Part shown: one piece after another, positions 47,342 to 56,875 of the stretch
How positions within the stretch are numbered: position 1 is the stretch's first letter
Layout of the letters: each line of letters opens with the position of its first letter
Assembly: GCA_016840085.1 (NCBI GenBank)
Contig: JAEOTA010000055.1
Span: 31,356 to 95,355, forward strand
DNA: 64,000 nt
From: Promethearchaeota archaeon
Lineage (GTDB): Archaea > Asgardarchaeota > Lokiarchaeia > Sigyniarchaeales > SOKP01
Reading direction: 5' to 3'
Notes under the pieces: generated by a model
Database searches by the model: none
What the model was told of the DNA's origin: nothing
Seen by the model: only the letters and a program-made list of their open reading frames with translations
Program-made: the position numbers and the translations under genes

Positions 47342-48175
47342 TTAATGATGTACCCTTTTAAACCACTCACGTACAACCCTGAATAACTCATCTGGTACCT
47401 CAATAAAGGGGAAATGGCCACACTTTTCAAAGACGTGTAGAGCAGAATTTGGGATATTATCATGCATGCGCTTGGCTTGTGATGGTGGACAAATAAAATC
47501 ATCTTTTCCTACCAAAATTAAAGTTGGTGCTTCAATTTTATTTAGCTGAGCTGTAACATTGAATTTTGGCATCAATTCATCATTGAGGGCAGCCACTTCA
47601 TGATTCATTATTATTTTATCAATCATTTTATATACCATATCTTTAATTTCAGAATTAAACTCATAAAAATATAAAGGCATCAAAGTTTTGAATTGATCTC
47701 TAAATCCTTCTGCAGAAGGTGCTACGGGAGCATTCAATGTAGCTATAATTTCTGGTGTTGGATTTTTGTTTTTTACATTAACCATTAATTCCCCCAGATA
47801 GTCAAAAGTAGGAGCTGTATCTAAGAGTATCAGATAACTAATGTTCTTTGGATACTGAATTGCGTATTGTAATGCAATATATCCCCCAGCAGAATTCCCA
47901 ATAACCCCAATTTTATCATACCCTAATACTTCACGTAGCTCATTAGCATCATCAGCAAGTTGTTCATATGTAATAGTATCGATTGAAGGCCTTCCAGAGC
48001 TTCCTTGACCTCTATGATCGTAAAAAATCAGTTTAAAGATATCACTTAACGGATCAAGGAAAGGTCGAAAATAGGTATGATCAAGTCCTAATCCTCCGTG
48101 CATAAGTAAAAAGGGTGTTCCCGAACCAAATTCGGTATAAAATAACTCTGTGTCATTAATCTTAGCAATAGTCAT
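47342..48175 (-). CDS. Alpha/beta hydrolase
   Basis: GNSAGGY places the nucleophile at Ser 95; GKDDFICPP and CGHFPFIE supply Asp and His. HGGLGLDHTYF and YDHRGQGSSGRP are typical of the proline iminopeptidase/enol-lactonase-like group. 277 residues, no signal peptide. Monocistronic by spacing. Confidence 0.85.
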   Translation of the reverse strand: MTIAKINDTELFYTEFGSGTPFLLMHGGLGLDHTYFRPFLDPLSDIFKLIFYDHRGQGSSGRPSIDTITYEQLADDANELREVLGYDKIGVIGNSAGGYIALQYAIQYPKNISYLILLDTAPTFDYLGELMVNVKNKNPTPEIIATLNAPVAPSAEGFRDQFKTLMPLYFYEFNSEIKDMVYKMIDKIIMNHEVAALNDELMPKFNVTAQLNKIEAPTLILVGKDDFICPPSQAKRMHDNIPNSALHVFEKCGHFPFIEVPDELFRVVREWFKRVHH

Positions 48176-48568
48176 TTTTTCACCTAAGGTTCAATAATTT
48201 TTAAGTTTAATTGTTAAACATTCAAATTGAATATTCGTATAAATCTTCTTTATGCTATTAAATATTATCTTAAAATGGTATTTTATTATATGAAAAATCT
48301 TATGGAATTAATTCACTTTTCTTGGAAAAATTAGTTCCTCTATACTATGATCACTTGATTTGGTATAAAAATTTATTTAATCAATCAGAATATATTTCAT
48401 CATCGAACTGAAAAGAATTATGATATTTTTTAAGATATTATGATTTTCTACTCAAAGACTAAATTTTTATAATTTATTTTCTATAATAACAAATTATTTG
48501 AGATTTTCGTAAATAATATTTATTAATAGCAAAGATTTTTAGATTCAATAAAGCTTAAACTGGTTAAA
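48176..48568. other. 393-base intergenic region
   Basis: AT-rich sequence between the divergent hydrolase and cysE genes. No ORF, leader peptide with Cys codons, or long inverted repeat is visible; promoters for both sides presumably lie here. Confidence 0.4.
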
Positions 48569-49414
48569 ATGGAAAAAGAAGAATTATTACATTGTTTAAA
48601 TTGTGGCAAAAAGATTGCTGTAGAAAATAAGACTGGTAATAACTTTTGTGCTGAATGTGTATTGGGTTTAAATTTTCAAATTACTGATTTAAACCATAAA
48701 GAAATAGATCTTTATCTCCAGAAAATATTAGATTTTTTCATTTCAGACGTAAATGTTGCTTTTAACAAGGATCCTGCAGCAAAGTCTCTTATTGAGGTGT
48801 TAACAAGTTACCCTGGGATAAAAGCAATTCTCTTATATCGTATTGCGCATTTTTTTTGGAAGATGGGAATGCCATTTATCCCGAGATATATATCTGAGAT
48901 TGCCAGAGAGTTAACAGGTATAGAAATTCACCCCGGTGCTGAGATCGGAAGTGATTTCTTTATAGACCATGGAACGGGCTGCGTTATTGGTGAAACTACG
49001 GAAATTGGGAATAATGTTACTTTATTTTCAGGAGTAGTTTTAGGAGGTACTAATATCGAGCCTGTAAAAAGACATCCTACCTTAGGTAATAATATTGTTG
49101 TAGGTACTGGAGCAAAAATTCTTGGGCCAATTACTATTGGAGATAATGTAAAAGTTGGAGCAAATTCTGTAGTAGTTACCAATGTACCTCCAAATTCAGT
49201 CGTAGTGGGTGTACCTGGTAAGGTTGTTACAAGAGAGGGTGAAAAAATCGAAAAAATAGATTTGCGTCATGGTGATTTACCTGATCCCCTCACACTTACA
49301 ATACAAATTTTGGATAAACGAATAAAAGAATTAGAAAGCAAGATTTTAACCAAAGGGGAAAAGAAAAAAGAAGATATTGAAATTAATTTTGGGGAATACG
49401 GAGATGGAATTTAG
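48569..49414 (+). CDS. cysE: Serine O-acetyltransferase with N-terminal zinc ribbon
   Basis: Residues 40-245 are a normal serine acetyltransferase: helical region, then a left-handed beta-helix with HPGAEIG, FFIDHGTGCVIGET (catalytic His 134) and LGPITIGDNVKVGANSVV. It makes O-acetylserine from serine and acetyl-CoA. The first 35 residues hold CLNC and CAEC (Cys 9, 12, 27, 30), a zinc ribbon not usual in CysE. The C terminus ends GEYGDGI, the Ile-ending tail that docks into CysK to form the cysteine synthase complex in bacteria. cysK follows after 40 bases, supporting that complex here. Confidence 0.92.
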   Translation: MEKEELLHCLNCGKKIAVENKTGNNFCAECVLGLNFQITDLNHKEIDLYLQKILDFFISDVNVAFNKDPAAKSLIEVLTSYPGIKAILLYRIAHFFWKMGMPFIPRYISEIARELTGIEIHPGAEIGSDFFIDHGTGCVIGETTEIGNNVTLFSGVVLGGTNIEPVKRHPTLGNNIVVGTGAKILGPITIGDNVKVGANSVVVTNVPPNSVVVGVPGKVVTREGEKIEKIDLRHGDLPDPLTLTIQILDKRIKELESKILTKGEKKKEDIEINFGEYGDGI

Positions 49415-49454
49415 AATCCATTATAAAAATTCTTAAAAATGACGTGTTAAGTAT

Positions 49455-50381
49455 ATGGGAGTATATAATAATATAATTGAAACAATAGGCAAAACTCCGT
49501 TAGTGAAATTGAATAGAATTGCTGAAAATATAGAGGCTTCTATTTATGCAAAATTGGAGTATTTTAATCCTGGGGGTAGTGTGAAAGATAGGATAGCAAT
49601 GTCTATGATTGAAAAAGCGGAGGAAGAAGGATTGATAACTCAAGATACTATAATTGTAGAACCAACATCTGGAAATACGGGAATAGGATTAGCCCTTGTT
49701 TGTGCTGCTAAAGGATACCAATTAATCCTTACAATGCCCGATAGCATGTCTATGGAAAGACGGCAAATTTTGAAAGCATATGGTGCGGAAATAGAATTAA
49801 TCCCCGCTTCGGGAGGTATGAAAGCTGCTATTGAAAAAGCAGAAGATTTATCGAAACAGAAAGGGAACGTATTCATTCCACAACAGTTTAAAAATTTCGC
49901 TAATCCTGATATTCATCGAAGGACTACTGCTAAGGAAATTTTTAACGATTTGGCAGGCCAAGTTGATGGTTTTGTAGCAGGTGTAGGAACAGGTGGAACG
50001 ATTACGGGAGTTGGTGAAATTTTAAAAGATACAGTTGGTGCGAGATTAAAAGTTTACGCTGTAGAACCTAAAGATTCACCGGTATTATCTGGAGGAACTC
50101 CAGGCGCTCACAAAATCCAAGGAATTGGCGCAGGATTCATTCCAGATGTATTAAATCAGGAAGTTATCGATAAGGTAATAAGAGTAGAATATGAAGATGC
50201 ACTTGCTACTGCAAGAAAACTGGCACGATTGGAAGGCATTTTCGTGGGAATATCTTCTGGAGCAAATGCCTGGGCTGCCTTGTATGATGCTTCAAACGAT
50301 TTTGAAAAAGGAGAAAATATCGTTGTACTTTTACCAGATACAGGAGAAAGATATCTCACAACAGAATTGTACAAAATCTAA
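49455..50381 (+). CDS. cysK: Cysteine synthase A (O-acetylserine sulfhydrylase)
   Basis: [22 protein letters not shown] with the PLP lysine at 44, and [11 protein letters not shown] are the CysK signature blocks; GTGGTITG binds the phosphate of PLP and [12 protein letters not shown] closes the site. 308 residues is standard. It joins O-acetylserine and sulfide to give cysteine in the cytoplasm. It is co-transcribed with cysE. Many archaea make cysteine by other routes, so this operon may be a bacterial acquisition (inference). Confidence 0.95.
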   Translation: MGVYNNIIETIGKTPLVKLNRIAENIEASIYAKLEYFNPGGSVKDRIAMSMIEKAEEEGLITQDTIIVEPTSGNTGIGLALVCAAKGYQLILTMPDSMSMERRQILKAYGAEIELIPASGGMKAAIEKAEDLSKQKGNVFIPQQFKNFANPDIHRRTTAKEIFNDLAGQVDGFVAGVGTGGTITGVGEILKDTVGARLKVYAVEPKDSPVLSGGTPGAHKIQGIGAGFIPDVLNQEVIDKVIRVEYEDALATARKLARLEGIFVGISSGANAWAALYDASNDFEKGENIVVLLPDTGERYLTTELYKI

Positions 50382-50462
50382 GGCAAATTGTGAAATAAGT
50401 TCTATTCTCAAAAATAGTTATAATTCGAATACTCAGAAAAATTAACGTGCAATTTGTTAAAT

Positions 50463-51113
50463 TTAAAAAGAACTGATTAGAATTAGTATTCCTACAATAA
50501 TAAAAATAGATACAGCAACAACTTTAAGATAAAATTTTGGAACTTTTTTAGCAATCGTAGCACCAGCAAAGATTCCTATCCAAGCTACACTAATAAGAGC
50601 TAAAAAAGCGCCTAGCCACACCTCAACCGGAGCAGCGTGAATTGCCGCAAGTGTTATTGTTAAAATTTGGGTTTTATCTCCTAATTCCATAAGAAAAATA
50701 AAACTAAAGCCTGCAAGATAAGGATTTTTCTTAAGCCAAGAAAGTTTTCTTGTATGTGTAGCTTCTGTTTTTACTTCATTAATATTATTTTGTTTAACTA
50801 AATTTGTCTCGGATTTTAATTTTCTCTCATTTAAATAAATAGATTTAATATCTCGCAATTCATAAATGCCGATAATAATAAATAATAAACCAGAAATTAA
50901 AGATATGACATTTAAAGGAATAATTTGCGTGATTAATGAACCTAAAAGAATTCCTATTGATACAATAACAGCGAAACCAAGAGTCGCGCCTATCCCTACT
51001 TTATAAAATTTTTTATACTCTAAAGCAAGATTAAATACAATTAATTGTGTTTTATCTCCTAACTCACCTATGAATAAAATGCCATATGTTATTAGAATTA
51101 TTAAAACATCCAT
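50463..51113 (-). CDS. TMEM165/GDT1 (UPF0016) family Mn2+/Ca2+ transporter
   Basis: Two copies of the family motif E-x-G-D-K-[TS], GELGDKTQ (from residue 16) and MELGDKTQ (from 142), lie in two three-TM halves joined by a charged loop (about residues 95-130). This is the complete GDT1/MneA layout; members export Mn2+ or move Ca2+ against H+. Six hydrophobic segments are visible. It is divergent from the FTR1 iron permease, with 267 bases between the starts. Confidence 0.9.
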   Translation of the reverse strand: MDVLIILITYGILFIGELGDKTQLIVFNLALEYKKFYKVGIGATLGFAVIVSIGILLGSLITQIIPLNVISLISGLLFIIIGIYELRDIKSIYLNERKLKSETNLVKQNNINEVKTEATHTRKLSWLKKNPYLAGFSFIFLMELGDKTQILTITLAAIHAAPVEVWLGAFLALISVAWIGIFAGATIAKKVPKFYLKVVAVSIFIIVGILILISSF

Positions 51114-51304
51114 ATATTAATGAATTAGAATTCATTGATATCTTTTTTGAATTAATAAAATGTTGATTGATTACCCCTTTTAGAAAAATTGAAAGATCTT
51201 GTCATAGGTTTCTTTTAGCTCATTATCAAATATCTAATTTTAAATCATTATTTTTCATGGGAATATGATAAATTTTTAAAAATTAAACTAAAAAAATTCT
51301 TATA

Positions 51305-51318
51305 TTAGATAAGCCTAA
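51305..51318. promoter_or_regulatory. DtxR/IdeR-like operator candidate
   Basis: TTAGATAAGCCTAA matches 12 of the first 14 positions of the DtxR consensus (TTAGGTTAGCCTAA...). It lies about 62 bases before the FTR1 start, upstream of a TATA-like TTTATATT near 51339, and could repress iron uptake when Fe is plentiful. No regulator gene is in the window. Confidence 0.45.
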
Positions 51319-51380
51319 AACTTTTATGATTTTTTTTTTATATTATTCATAGTCAACAAGATTAAAAAGTAAATAATTTT

Positions 51381-52310
51381 ATGATGTTTTCAATAGTAGA
51401 TCTAATAGTTCCTATATTTCTGGCATTTAGAGAAGGATTAGAAGCTGTTTTAGTCATTGTAATAATAATTTTATATCTTAAAAGTTCAAAACAAAACTAT
51501 TATTATAAATACGTCTTTCTTGGTGCCTTACTTGCAGTTATCATAAGCATTTTATTAGCCATTTTATTCAATGTATTCTTAGGGGGATTTAGTGGAATTA
51601 TTGAGGAAATTTTTGAAGGATTTACTTTCATTATTTCAGGACTTTTTATTATAACATTAATTTTATGGATGAGCAAAGAGGGTCCTAAATTAAAGGAAAC
51701 TATTGAAAATAGAGTTGAACACTCTATTGAAACGCAAAAAGTTTTTTCAATTACGATTTTAACTTTTGTCATAATTATACGAGAAGGAATTGAACTAGTA
51801 CTTCTTTTAACAGGAGCTAGTTTTATTGGTTCCTTGAATCAAATAGAAATAATTATTGGATCCTTGATTGGTTTATCTTTATCTACATTAATAGGTATAT
51901 TATCTTTTTATGGAATTAAATCAATTAATATAACTAAATTCTTTAAAATTACAAATATTATTCTAATTCTCTTTGCCGCTGGTTTAATAACATATGGTAT
52001 TCATGAATTAATAGAGGCAGGAATTATTAATCCTATTATTTCAGAACTTTGGAATATAAAATCAATTATACCAGAAAGCTTCCCTGATGGCAACCCATCA
52101 ACTCCAGAATTCATTGAAATTATAGGTTCTTTATTGAAAACGTTATTTGGATATAATTCTAATCCTTCTTTAGTCGAAGTTATTGTATATCCACTGTTAA
52201 TACTTTCGATTAGTATAATCTCATCTTTATTATGGAAAAAAAATAACACTTCTACTTTGAAAGAAAAAGAACTAGAAACAAAATTAGAAATAAGGGAGAT
52301 CTCAACTTAG
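51381..52310 (+). CDS. FTR1-family iron permease
   Basis: Two REGxE motifs, REGLE at residues 17-21 and REGIE at 134-138, lie in hydrophobic segments and are the Fe-binding hallmark of Ftr1/EfeU permeases. About seven membrane segments; a loop after residue 215 (IPESFPDGNPSTPEF) faces out. It imports Fe3+ (with an oxidase partner in yeast, or as EfeUOB in bacteria); no EfeO/EfeB partner is nearby. A DtxR-like box precedes the gene. Confidence 0.9.
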   Translation: MMFSIVDLIVPIFLAFREGLEAVLVIVIIILYLKSSKQNYYYKYVFLGALLAVIISILLAILFNVFLGGFSGIIEEIFEGFTFIISGLFIITLILWMSKEGPKLKETIENRVEHSIETQKVFSITILTFVIIIREGIELVLLLTGASFIGSLNQIEIIIGSLIGLSLSTLIGILSFYGIKSINITKFFKITNIILILFAAGLITYGIHELIEAGIINPIISELWNIKSIIPESFPDGNPSTPEFIEIIGSLLKTLFGYNSNPSLVEVIVYPLLILSISIISSLLWKKNNTSTLKEKELETKLEIREIST

Positions 52311-52657
52311 GGATTCTTCTGTTTGGATCATCTTCCACTTTAAATAATAATAAAAAATTGGTATCGCAATCCCTATATTATTCTAAGATTTATTTACTTT
52401 TTTACCCTGAAATAGATAATTAAATTATTCAAAAATTAATAATATATGAGAGGATAATTTTTTGTTAATATTGAACTTTTTTTATCTTTTAAACTAACTT
52501 TTTTAGTGTTTAGGTAATTCTTTTTTATAGATCTATTTTTGAAATAAATATCTAGAGATTTAAAAAAATTAGGTGAGAAAAGAATTGATCAAGCACAATT
52601 TAAGAAGTGAGTGTTTTTAGAACCAGAAAGATTTTTTTGGTAAGTAAATTAAACCTA
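52311..52657. other. 347-base intergenic region
   Basis: AT-rich with several T-runs after the FTR1 stop. I see no convincing ORF, RNA gene or repeat. Confidence 0.4.
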
Positions 52658-53077
52658 TTATTCACTCATGCTTTCTTTTACATATTTCAAAGATTCACTT
52701 ATCAATTCTTTCAGAACAGGAATACTAACATCCTCTAGTTTATTTAAATATAGACATGACTTACCCAGTTTATGTTTTCCCAACTTTTTAAGTAAATCCT
52801 CATATTTTTCAAAGCCATCCATAATATAAATAGTAAGGTATTGTTTTCTGGGGGAAAATCCAATTGCTAACCAATCCGCCTCTCGTCCACTCGCGTATTT
52901 ATAATGATAACTCCCCAATCCCACAATGCTATCACCCCACATAATCGGTTCTTCCTGAGTGATTTCTCGCATTAGCTTTAAGATCTTGAAACTATCATCT
53001 CGTCTTCTCGGGTTTTCAACCTTATTTAGAAACTCTTTTACATTTTTATCAGTGGGTTTAGTTTTTAGCTCTGTCAT
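52658..53077 (-). CDS. DUF1801-family protein
   Basis: The 139-residue protein has EEPIMWGDSIVGLGSYHYKY, GREADWLAIGFSPRKQYLTIYI and LGKHKLGKSCLYLNKLEDV, the three conserved blocks of DUF1801 (YdhG-like), a small alpha/beta fold resembling frataxin-like proteins. No activity is established. Probably cytoplasmic, single gene, divergent from mutM with about 115 bases between starts. Confidence 0.85.
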   Translation of the reverse strand: MTELKTKPTDKNVKEFLNKVENPRRRDDSFKILKLMREITQEEPIMWGDSIVGLGSYHYKYASGREADWLAIGFSPRKQYLTIYIMDGFEKYEDLLKKLGKHKLGKSCLYLNKLEDVSIPVLKELISESLKYVKESMSE

Positions 53078-53192
53078 ATAAAATAAGATTAAAATAACCT
53101 ACTAAAAAGTTTTAATTATATTTTATAAAATAGTACGTCCATTTTATGATCGCATTAAACTTTTAGTTAATAAATAATTACATCTTATAATT

Positions 53193-53975
53193 ATGCCAGA
53201 ACTGCCAGAAGTGGAGACTTTAAAACGATATTTAGATAAAACATCTTTAAAGCAAGTCATTGATATCATAAAAGTAAATGATAACAGAGTTTTGAATGTA
53301 AGTGAAAGAGATTTAATAAAATCTCTAAAAGATAGCCGATTCGAATCCACAATACGGCATGGTAAATATATTTTTGTGTATCTCAATCCAAGATATCTTA
53401 TTATGCATTTTGGCATGACGGGAGATTTAGAATATTATCATAAGAAAGAAGATGAACCAAAATTCAGTAAAGTTATATTTCAATTCAAAAATGATTATAA
53501 TTTAGCTTATTTATCTCGTAGAATGTTTGGAAGATTAGATATTGTAGAAACAACTGAGGAATTTATCGAAAAGAAAAAATTAGGACCTGATGCTTTGAAA
53601 ATGAGTTTTGAAGACTTTGAAGAAGCAACGAAGAGAAGATCTGCTATTATTAAAAATGCATTATTAAATCAAAGTTTTATTGCGGGTATTGGGAATATTT
53701 ATTCTGATGAAATTTTATTCAAATCAAGAATAAATCCGTATACTAAAATGGATTCCATAAATGAGATAAAAATGAAAAAATTATTTGAAAATATTAAAGA
53801 AGTTCTAAAATTTGGAATCGAAAAAGAAGGTAACTTAAGCACTTTTCCAAGAGAATTCTTAATCCCTCACCGCAAGAAAGAAGAACGATGTCCCATTTGT
53901 GATAATGAAATTAAACGTTATGATATATCAGGGCGGCGAGGATTCTTTTGTCCAAAATGTCAAAAGAGATCATGA
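53193..53975 (+). CDS. mutM: Formamidopyrimidine-DNA glycosylase (Fpg/Nei family)
   Basis: The start MPELPEVETL is the family signature: Pro 2 is the catalytic nucleophile and Glu 3 the general acid. YIFVYLNPRYLIMHFGMTG is the next block, GIGNIYSDEILF the helix-two-turn-helix DNA-binding part, and CPICDN...FFCPKC the C-terminal zinc finger. It removes oxidised purines such as 8-oxoguanine and nicks the strand. Fpg is mainly bacterial and eukaryotic; presence in an archaeon suggests acquisition (inference). Confidence 0.93.
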   Translation: MPELPEVETLKRYLDKTSLKQVIDIIKVNDNRVLNVSERDLIKSLKDSRFESTIRHGKYIFVYLNPRYLIMHFGMTGDLEYYHKKEDEPKFSKVIFQFKNDYNLAYLSRRMFGRLDIVETTEEFIEKKKLGPDALKMSFEDFEEATKRRSAIIKNALLNQSFIAGIGNIYSDEILFKSRINPYTKMDSINEIKMKKLFENIKEVLKFGIEKEGNLSTFPREFLIPHRKKEERCPICDNEIKRYDISGRRGFFCPKCQKRS

Positions 53976-54045
53976 TTTATTATTTTAGGATTCATTAAGT
54001 ACATCTGTCAAATCTATAAATTTATTTCTTGCCCTTTTTTTAAGC

Positions 54046-54150
54046 ATGGACATCTTTATGAAAGAAAAAGGTGATCATTACCATTATTTGTCTAAATTCT
54101 CAGATAGTCAAGCTCAAGAAGATATTGAAGAAATACTAAATTTAATCTAA
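54046..54150 (+). CDS. Possible 34-residue peptide
   Basis: A short frame (MDIFMKEKGDHYHYLSKFSD then acidic EDIEEILNLI) ends six bases from the convergent helicase stop. No ribosome-binding site or family is apparent; it may be chance. Confidence 0.2.
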   Translation: MDIFMKEKGDHYHYLSKFSDSQAQEDIEEILNLI

Positions 54151-54156
54151 ACTTCT

Positions 54157-56643
54157 TCAAAGTTTTTCCATAAAATCAAACAAATCTGCAGTCTTTGGAT
54201 ATTTTTTTTTAATCTTTATTGATATTTCTGACTTATCTTTATATGAATTTTCTTGCTGATCGGCATTCTGAGACGCCCAAAAAGTTTTAATGCGTTTGAT
54301 GAGATCTGGGGAGAGTTCGATTTTCCAATCGGTTGGTAGAACACTTTTATAATAGGGTGTGCTAAATCGGTGCCCTATTAACATCACAAACCCGCGATCA
54401 GTAGATGTCCGGAAAATTCGTCCTGCGGCTTGAATCACTTTCATCATCCCGGGATTCCGATAGGCATATTCGAAGCCTTTTTTCCACTTGAATTCGAAAT
54501 ATTTTCGCATTAATTCTTGCTCCATAGAAAACGCGGGCAGTCCAGGACCGATAATGAAAGTTCCAATGGCCATATCCCCGGTAAAATCCACACCTTCACT
54601 AAAGATTCCCCCATGCACAGCTAGTAGAAGATATTTTTTATCAGGTGTTTGGAGTTTTTTTAAATACTTTCTACGTTTGCTCTCACTCATTTGACGTTCT
54701 TGTACTATAAGCTCAACTGAGAGGGGGTAAGTTTCAATCTCACGTTGAACAGCTTTAAGATATGAAAATGAAGGAAAAAAAGCCAAATAATTTCCAGTTT
54801 TAACATTCACAGCATTACAAATTGTTGCTGCAACATGATCATAAAACTCTAGACGGTATTCATATTTTGTGGAAACATTGGGCATGAGAAGATAAAGACG
54901 ATTTTGTTGAGCAAAGGGGGAATTATATTGTATTTTCTGTGTTGTGGGGGGATACCCTACCATCTTTTGGAAATAATCAAGTGGGAATAAGGTCGCTGAT
55001 TGCATGATAACCGAATGAAATCCTGCGATTTGTTTTTCGAGTTTTGGTGCCGCCGATTTGCATAATATTTTGATTTTTCCTTCTTTTATATATATTAATT
55101 CGCTATACTCAGGAGAATCACTTTCTTGCAAGATTGTCGAGAACTGACGCAAATTTAACACAAATTCTACGACCTTATCTTTCCCTCCTGGTCGAAAACC
55201 TTGTTGGAAAGTATAGGCTCGAATATACGACAATAGAAGCTGATCATAATCCTTCAATATTTGTCGGAAGAATTTTTTATCAAATTTCGCCAGAATTGGT
55301 TTCTTTGTTACCAAATCGGGAAATTGGTTGATCAACTCCATAATGAAATTGGTTATTTGTTGGTAGATGGCAATGCCTTTCTTCTCAATAGATTTTGGCA
55401 TGCGCAACGACCGTAAATAATCACTAACATCAGTAAGGGATTGTAGAGTTATTTCTGGAGAATAGTAAGTCATCGCTCGGAAGGGTAAATTATGGGCTTC
55501 ATCGACAATCAATATGATATCATCATAGGGTTGGTCAAAAAACCGCTTCAACTTGATGTATGGATGGAATACATAATTATAATCCCCGACAATCACATCA
55601 CAATAGAGAGCACAATCCAGAGAAATTTCAAAAGGGCAGATAGTATGGCTTTTTGCCATTTTTCGAATATATCGAGCATCAATGACCTGTTTAACGAGCA
55701 TTTCTGAAACGATCTTATCCAAAGAGACCTTCCCGTAATTATCAAGGTAGGGACACAATGATTTCTCACAGATAAAAGCACTATTTATACACATTTTTTC
55801 TTTCGCAGTAAGAATAATCGAATTAAACTTCGCTTTCTTTTTAGTAAATATCTGTAAAGTGTCCCGATAGATATGCTGCTGGGTAGTTTTTGAGGTAGTG
55901 ACAAACACGCGCTTATTTTTCTTTAAGGCATATTTTAACGCGGGAAATAAAGTTCCAACGGTCTTTCCTAAACCAGAGGGGGCTAAAAGCATTAATCGTT
56001 CTCGTTTCTGAAGGCTTTGGATGGTCTTTTGGATGATTTCTTCTTGATTAGGACGATATTTCTCAAAGGGAAAAATGACCGTTTTGGCGCGTTCTCGCTG
56101 CTCTGCTTTTAATTTTTGTGCTATCTTCCAAGAGGTTAAAATAGTTTCACATTGTTTTTGAATATATTCCGAAAGATCTTGTAGGGGAACATCAATAATT
56201 TTGGTTTTGTCGGTATAAATATCAATTAACACCAGCCGGCACTGAATGTGTTCCCCCAACTTGAGAAAATGATGCCCATACAATAACAACTGCAAACGAT
56301 ATTCTTCGGCAGTTTTTGATTCAAGATTAAAGTCATCAAGGTCCGAGACTGACTTAATTTCTTCAATAACCAAGATTCCCTCCGCTTCATAGACGATGTC
56401 AGCACGCCCCGAAATGATAAATTTCCACCCTTGAACCTCTGTTTGAAATTTTACCAAAACTTCACGTTGGAAGGTCTTTTCAGTTTTCTTTCGGTTTTTT
56501 TGGAAAAGATGGTGAACTTCAGTTCCTTTTGAGGCTCGAATGCGCAATGGAATTGCCGAATTAAAAAATTTACGTTCGGAGGATGCAAAGATAATGTCTT
56601 TTATTGAGATTTGGAATTCTTTGTGCTCCTTGATGACTTTCAA
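54157..56643 (-). CDS. PD-(D/E)XK nuclease fused to XPD/DinG-type Fe-S helicase
   Basis: Residues 1-175 look like a Cas4-type nuclease: SGRADIVY (Asp 82), IEEIKS (Glu 95, Lys 97) and RLQLLLYG (Gln 118). Residues 196-828 form a superfamily-2 helicase of the XPD/DinG group: Walker A APSGLGKT (221-228), DEAH (381-384), an Fe-S cluster region with Cys at 285, 292, 297, 336 and 344/348, and motif VI QAAGRIFR. It should unwind DNA 5'-3' and may cut it during repair. Base composition is visibly less AT-rich than in neighbours. Start matches MKVIKEHKEF; no partner genes adjoin. Confidence 0.85.
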   Translation of the reverse strand: MKVIKEHKEFQISIKDIIFASSERKFFNSAIPLRIRASKGTEVHHLFQKNRKKTEKTFQREVLVKFQTEVQGWKFIISGRADIVYEAEGILVIEEIKSVSDLDDFNLESKTAEEYRLQLLLYGHHFLKLGEHIQCRLVLIDIYTDKTKIIDVPLQDLSEYIQKQCETILTSWKIAQKLKAEQRERAKTVIFPFEKYRPNQEEIIQKTIQSLQKRERLMLLAPSGLGKTVGTLFPALKYALKKNKRVFVTTSKTTQQHIYRDTLQIFTKKKAKFNSIILTAKEKMCINSAFICEKSLCPYLDNYGKVSLDKIVSEMLVKQVIDARYIRKMAKSHTICPFEISLDCALYCDVIVGDYNYVFHPYIKLKRFFDQPYDDIILIVDEAHNLPFRAMTYYSPEITLQSLTDVSDYLRSLRMPKSIEKKGIAIYQQITNFIMELINQFPDLVTKKPILAKFDKKFFRQILKDYDQLLLSYIRAYTFQQGFRPGGKDKVVEFVLNLRQFSTILQESDSPEYSELIYIKEGKIKILCKSAAPKLEKQIAGFHSVIMQSATLFPLDYFQKMVGYPPTTQKIQYNSPFAQQNRLYLLMPNVSTKYEYRLEFYDHVAATICNAVNVKTGNYLAFFPSFSYLKAVQREIETYPLSVELIVQERQMSESKRRKYLKKLQTPDKKYLLLAVHGGIFSEGVDFTGDMAIGTFIIGPGLPAFSMEQELMRKYFEFKWKKGFEYAYRNPGMMKVIQAAGRIFRTSTDRGFVMLIGHRFSTPYYKSVLPTDWKIELSPDLIKRIKTFWASQNADQQENSYKDKSEISIKIKKKYPKTADLFDFMEKL

Positions 56644-56875
56644 TTTTTTTGATCACTAGCACTAACAAGTTTATTTCTTATATTAAAAAACAGCCCCTCA
56701 CTGAAATTTTAAATTATTAAGGTGAAATTAAGATGTTTTACTAAAACTTTAGAAACATTACTTTCTCAAGAAAATTAAAATAACTGAAGACTATAGGTCC
56801 CTAACCACGATTTACCCTTACATACTTAAATATCATTGCTCCCTTGTATATCATAATAACTTTTAAGGTGAAATT

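Noticed and set aside
48928..49182. Antisense open frame inside cysE
   Set aside because: It mirrors the hexapeptide-repeat coding sequence; no start signal or family.
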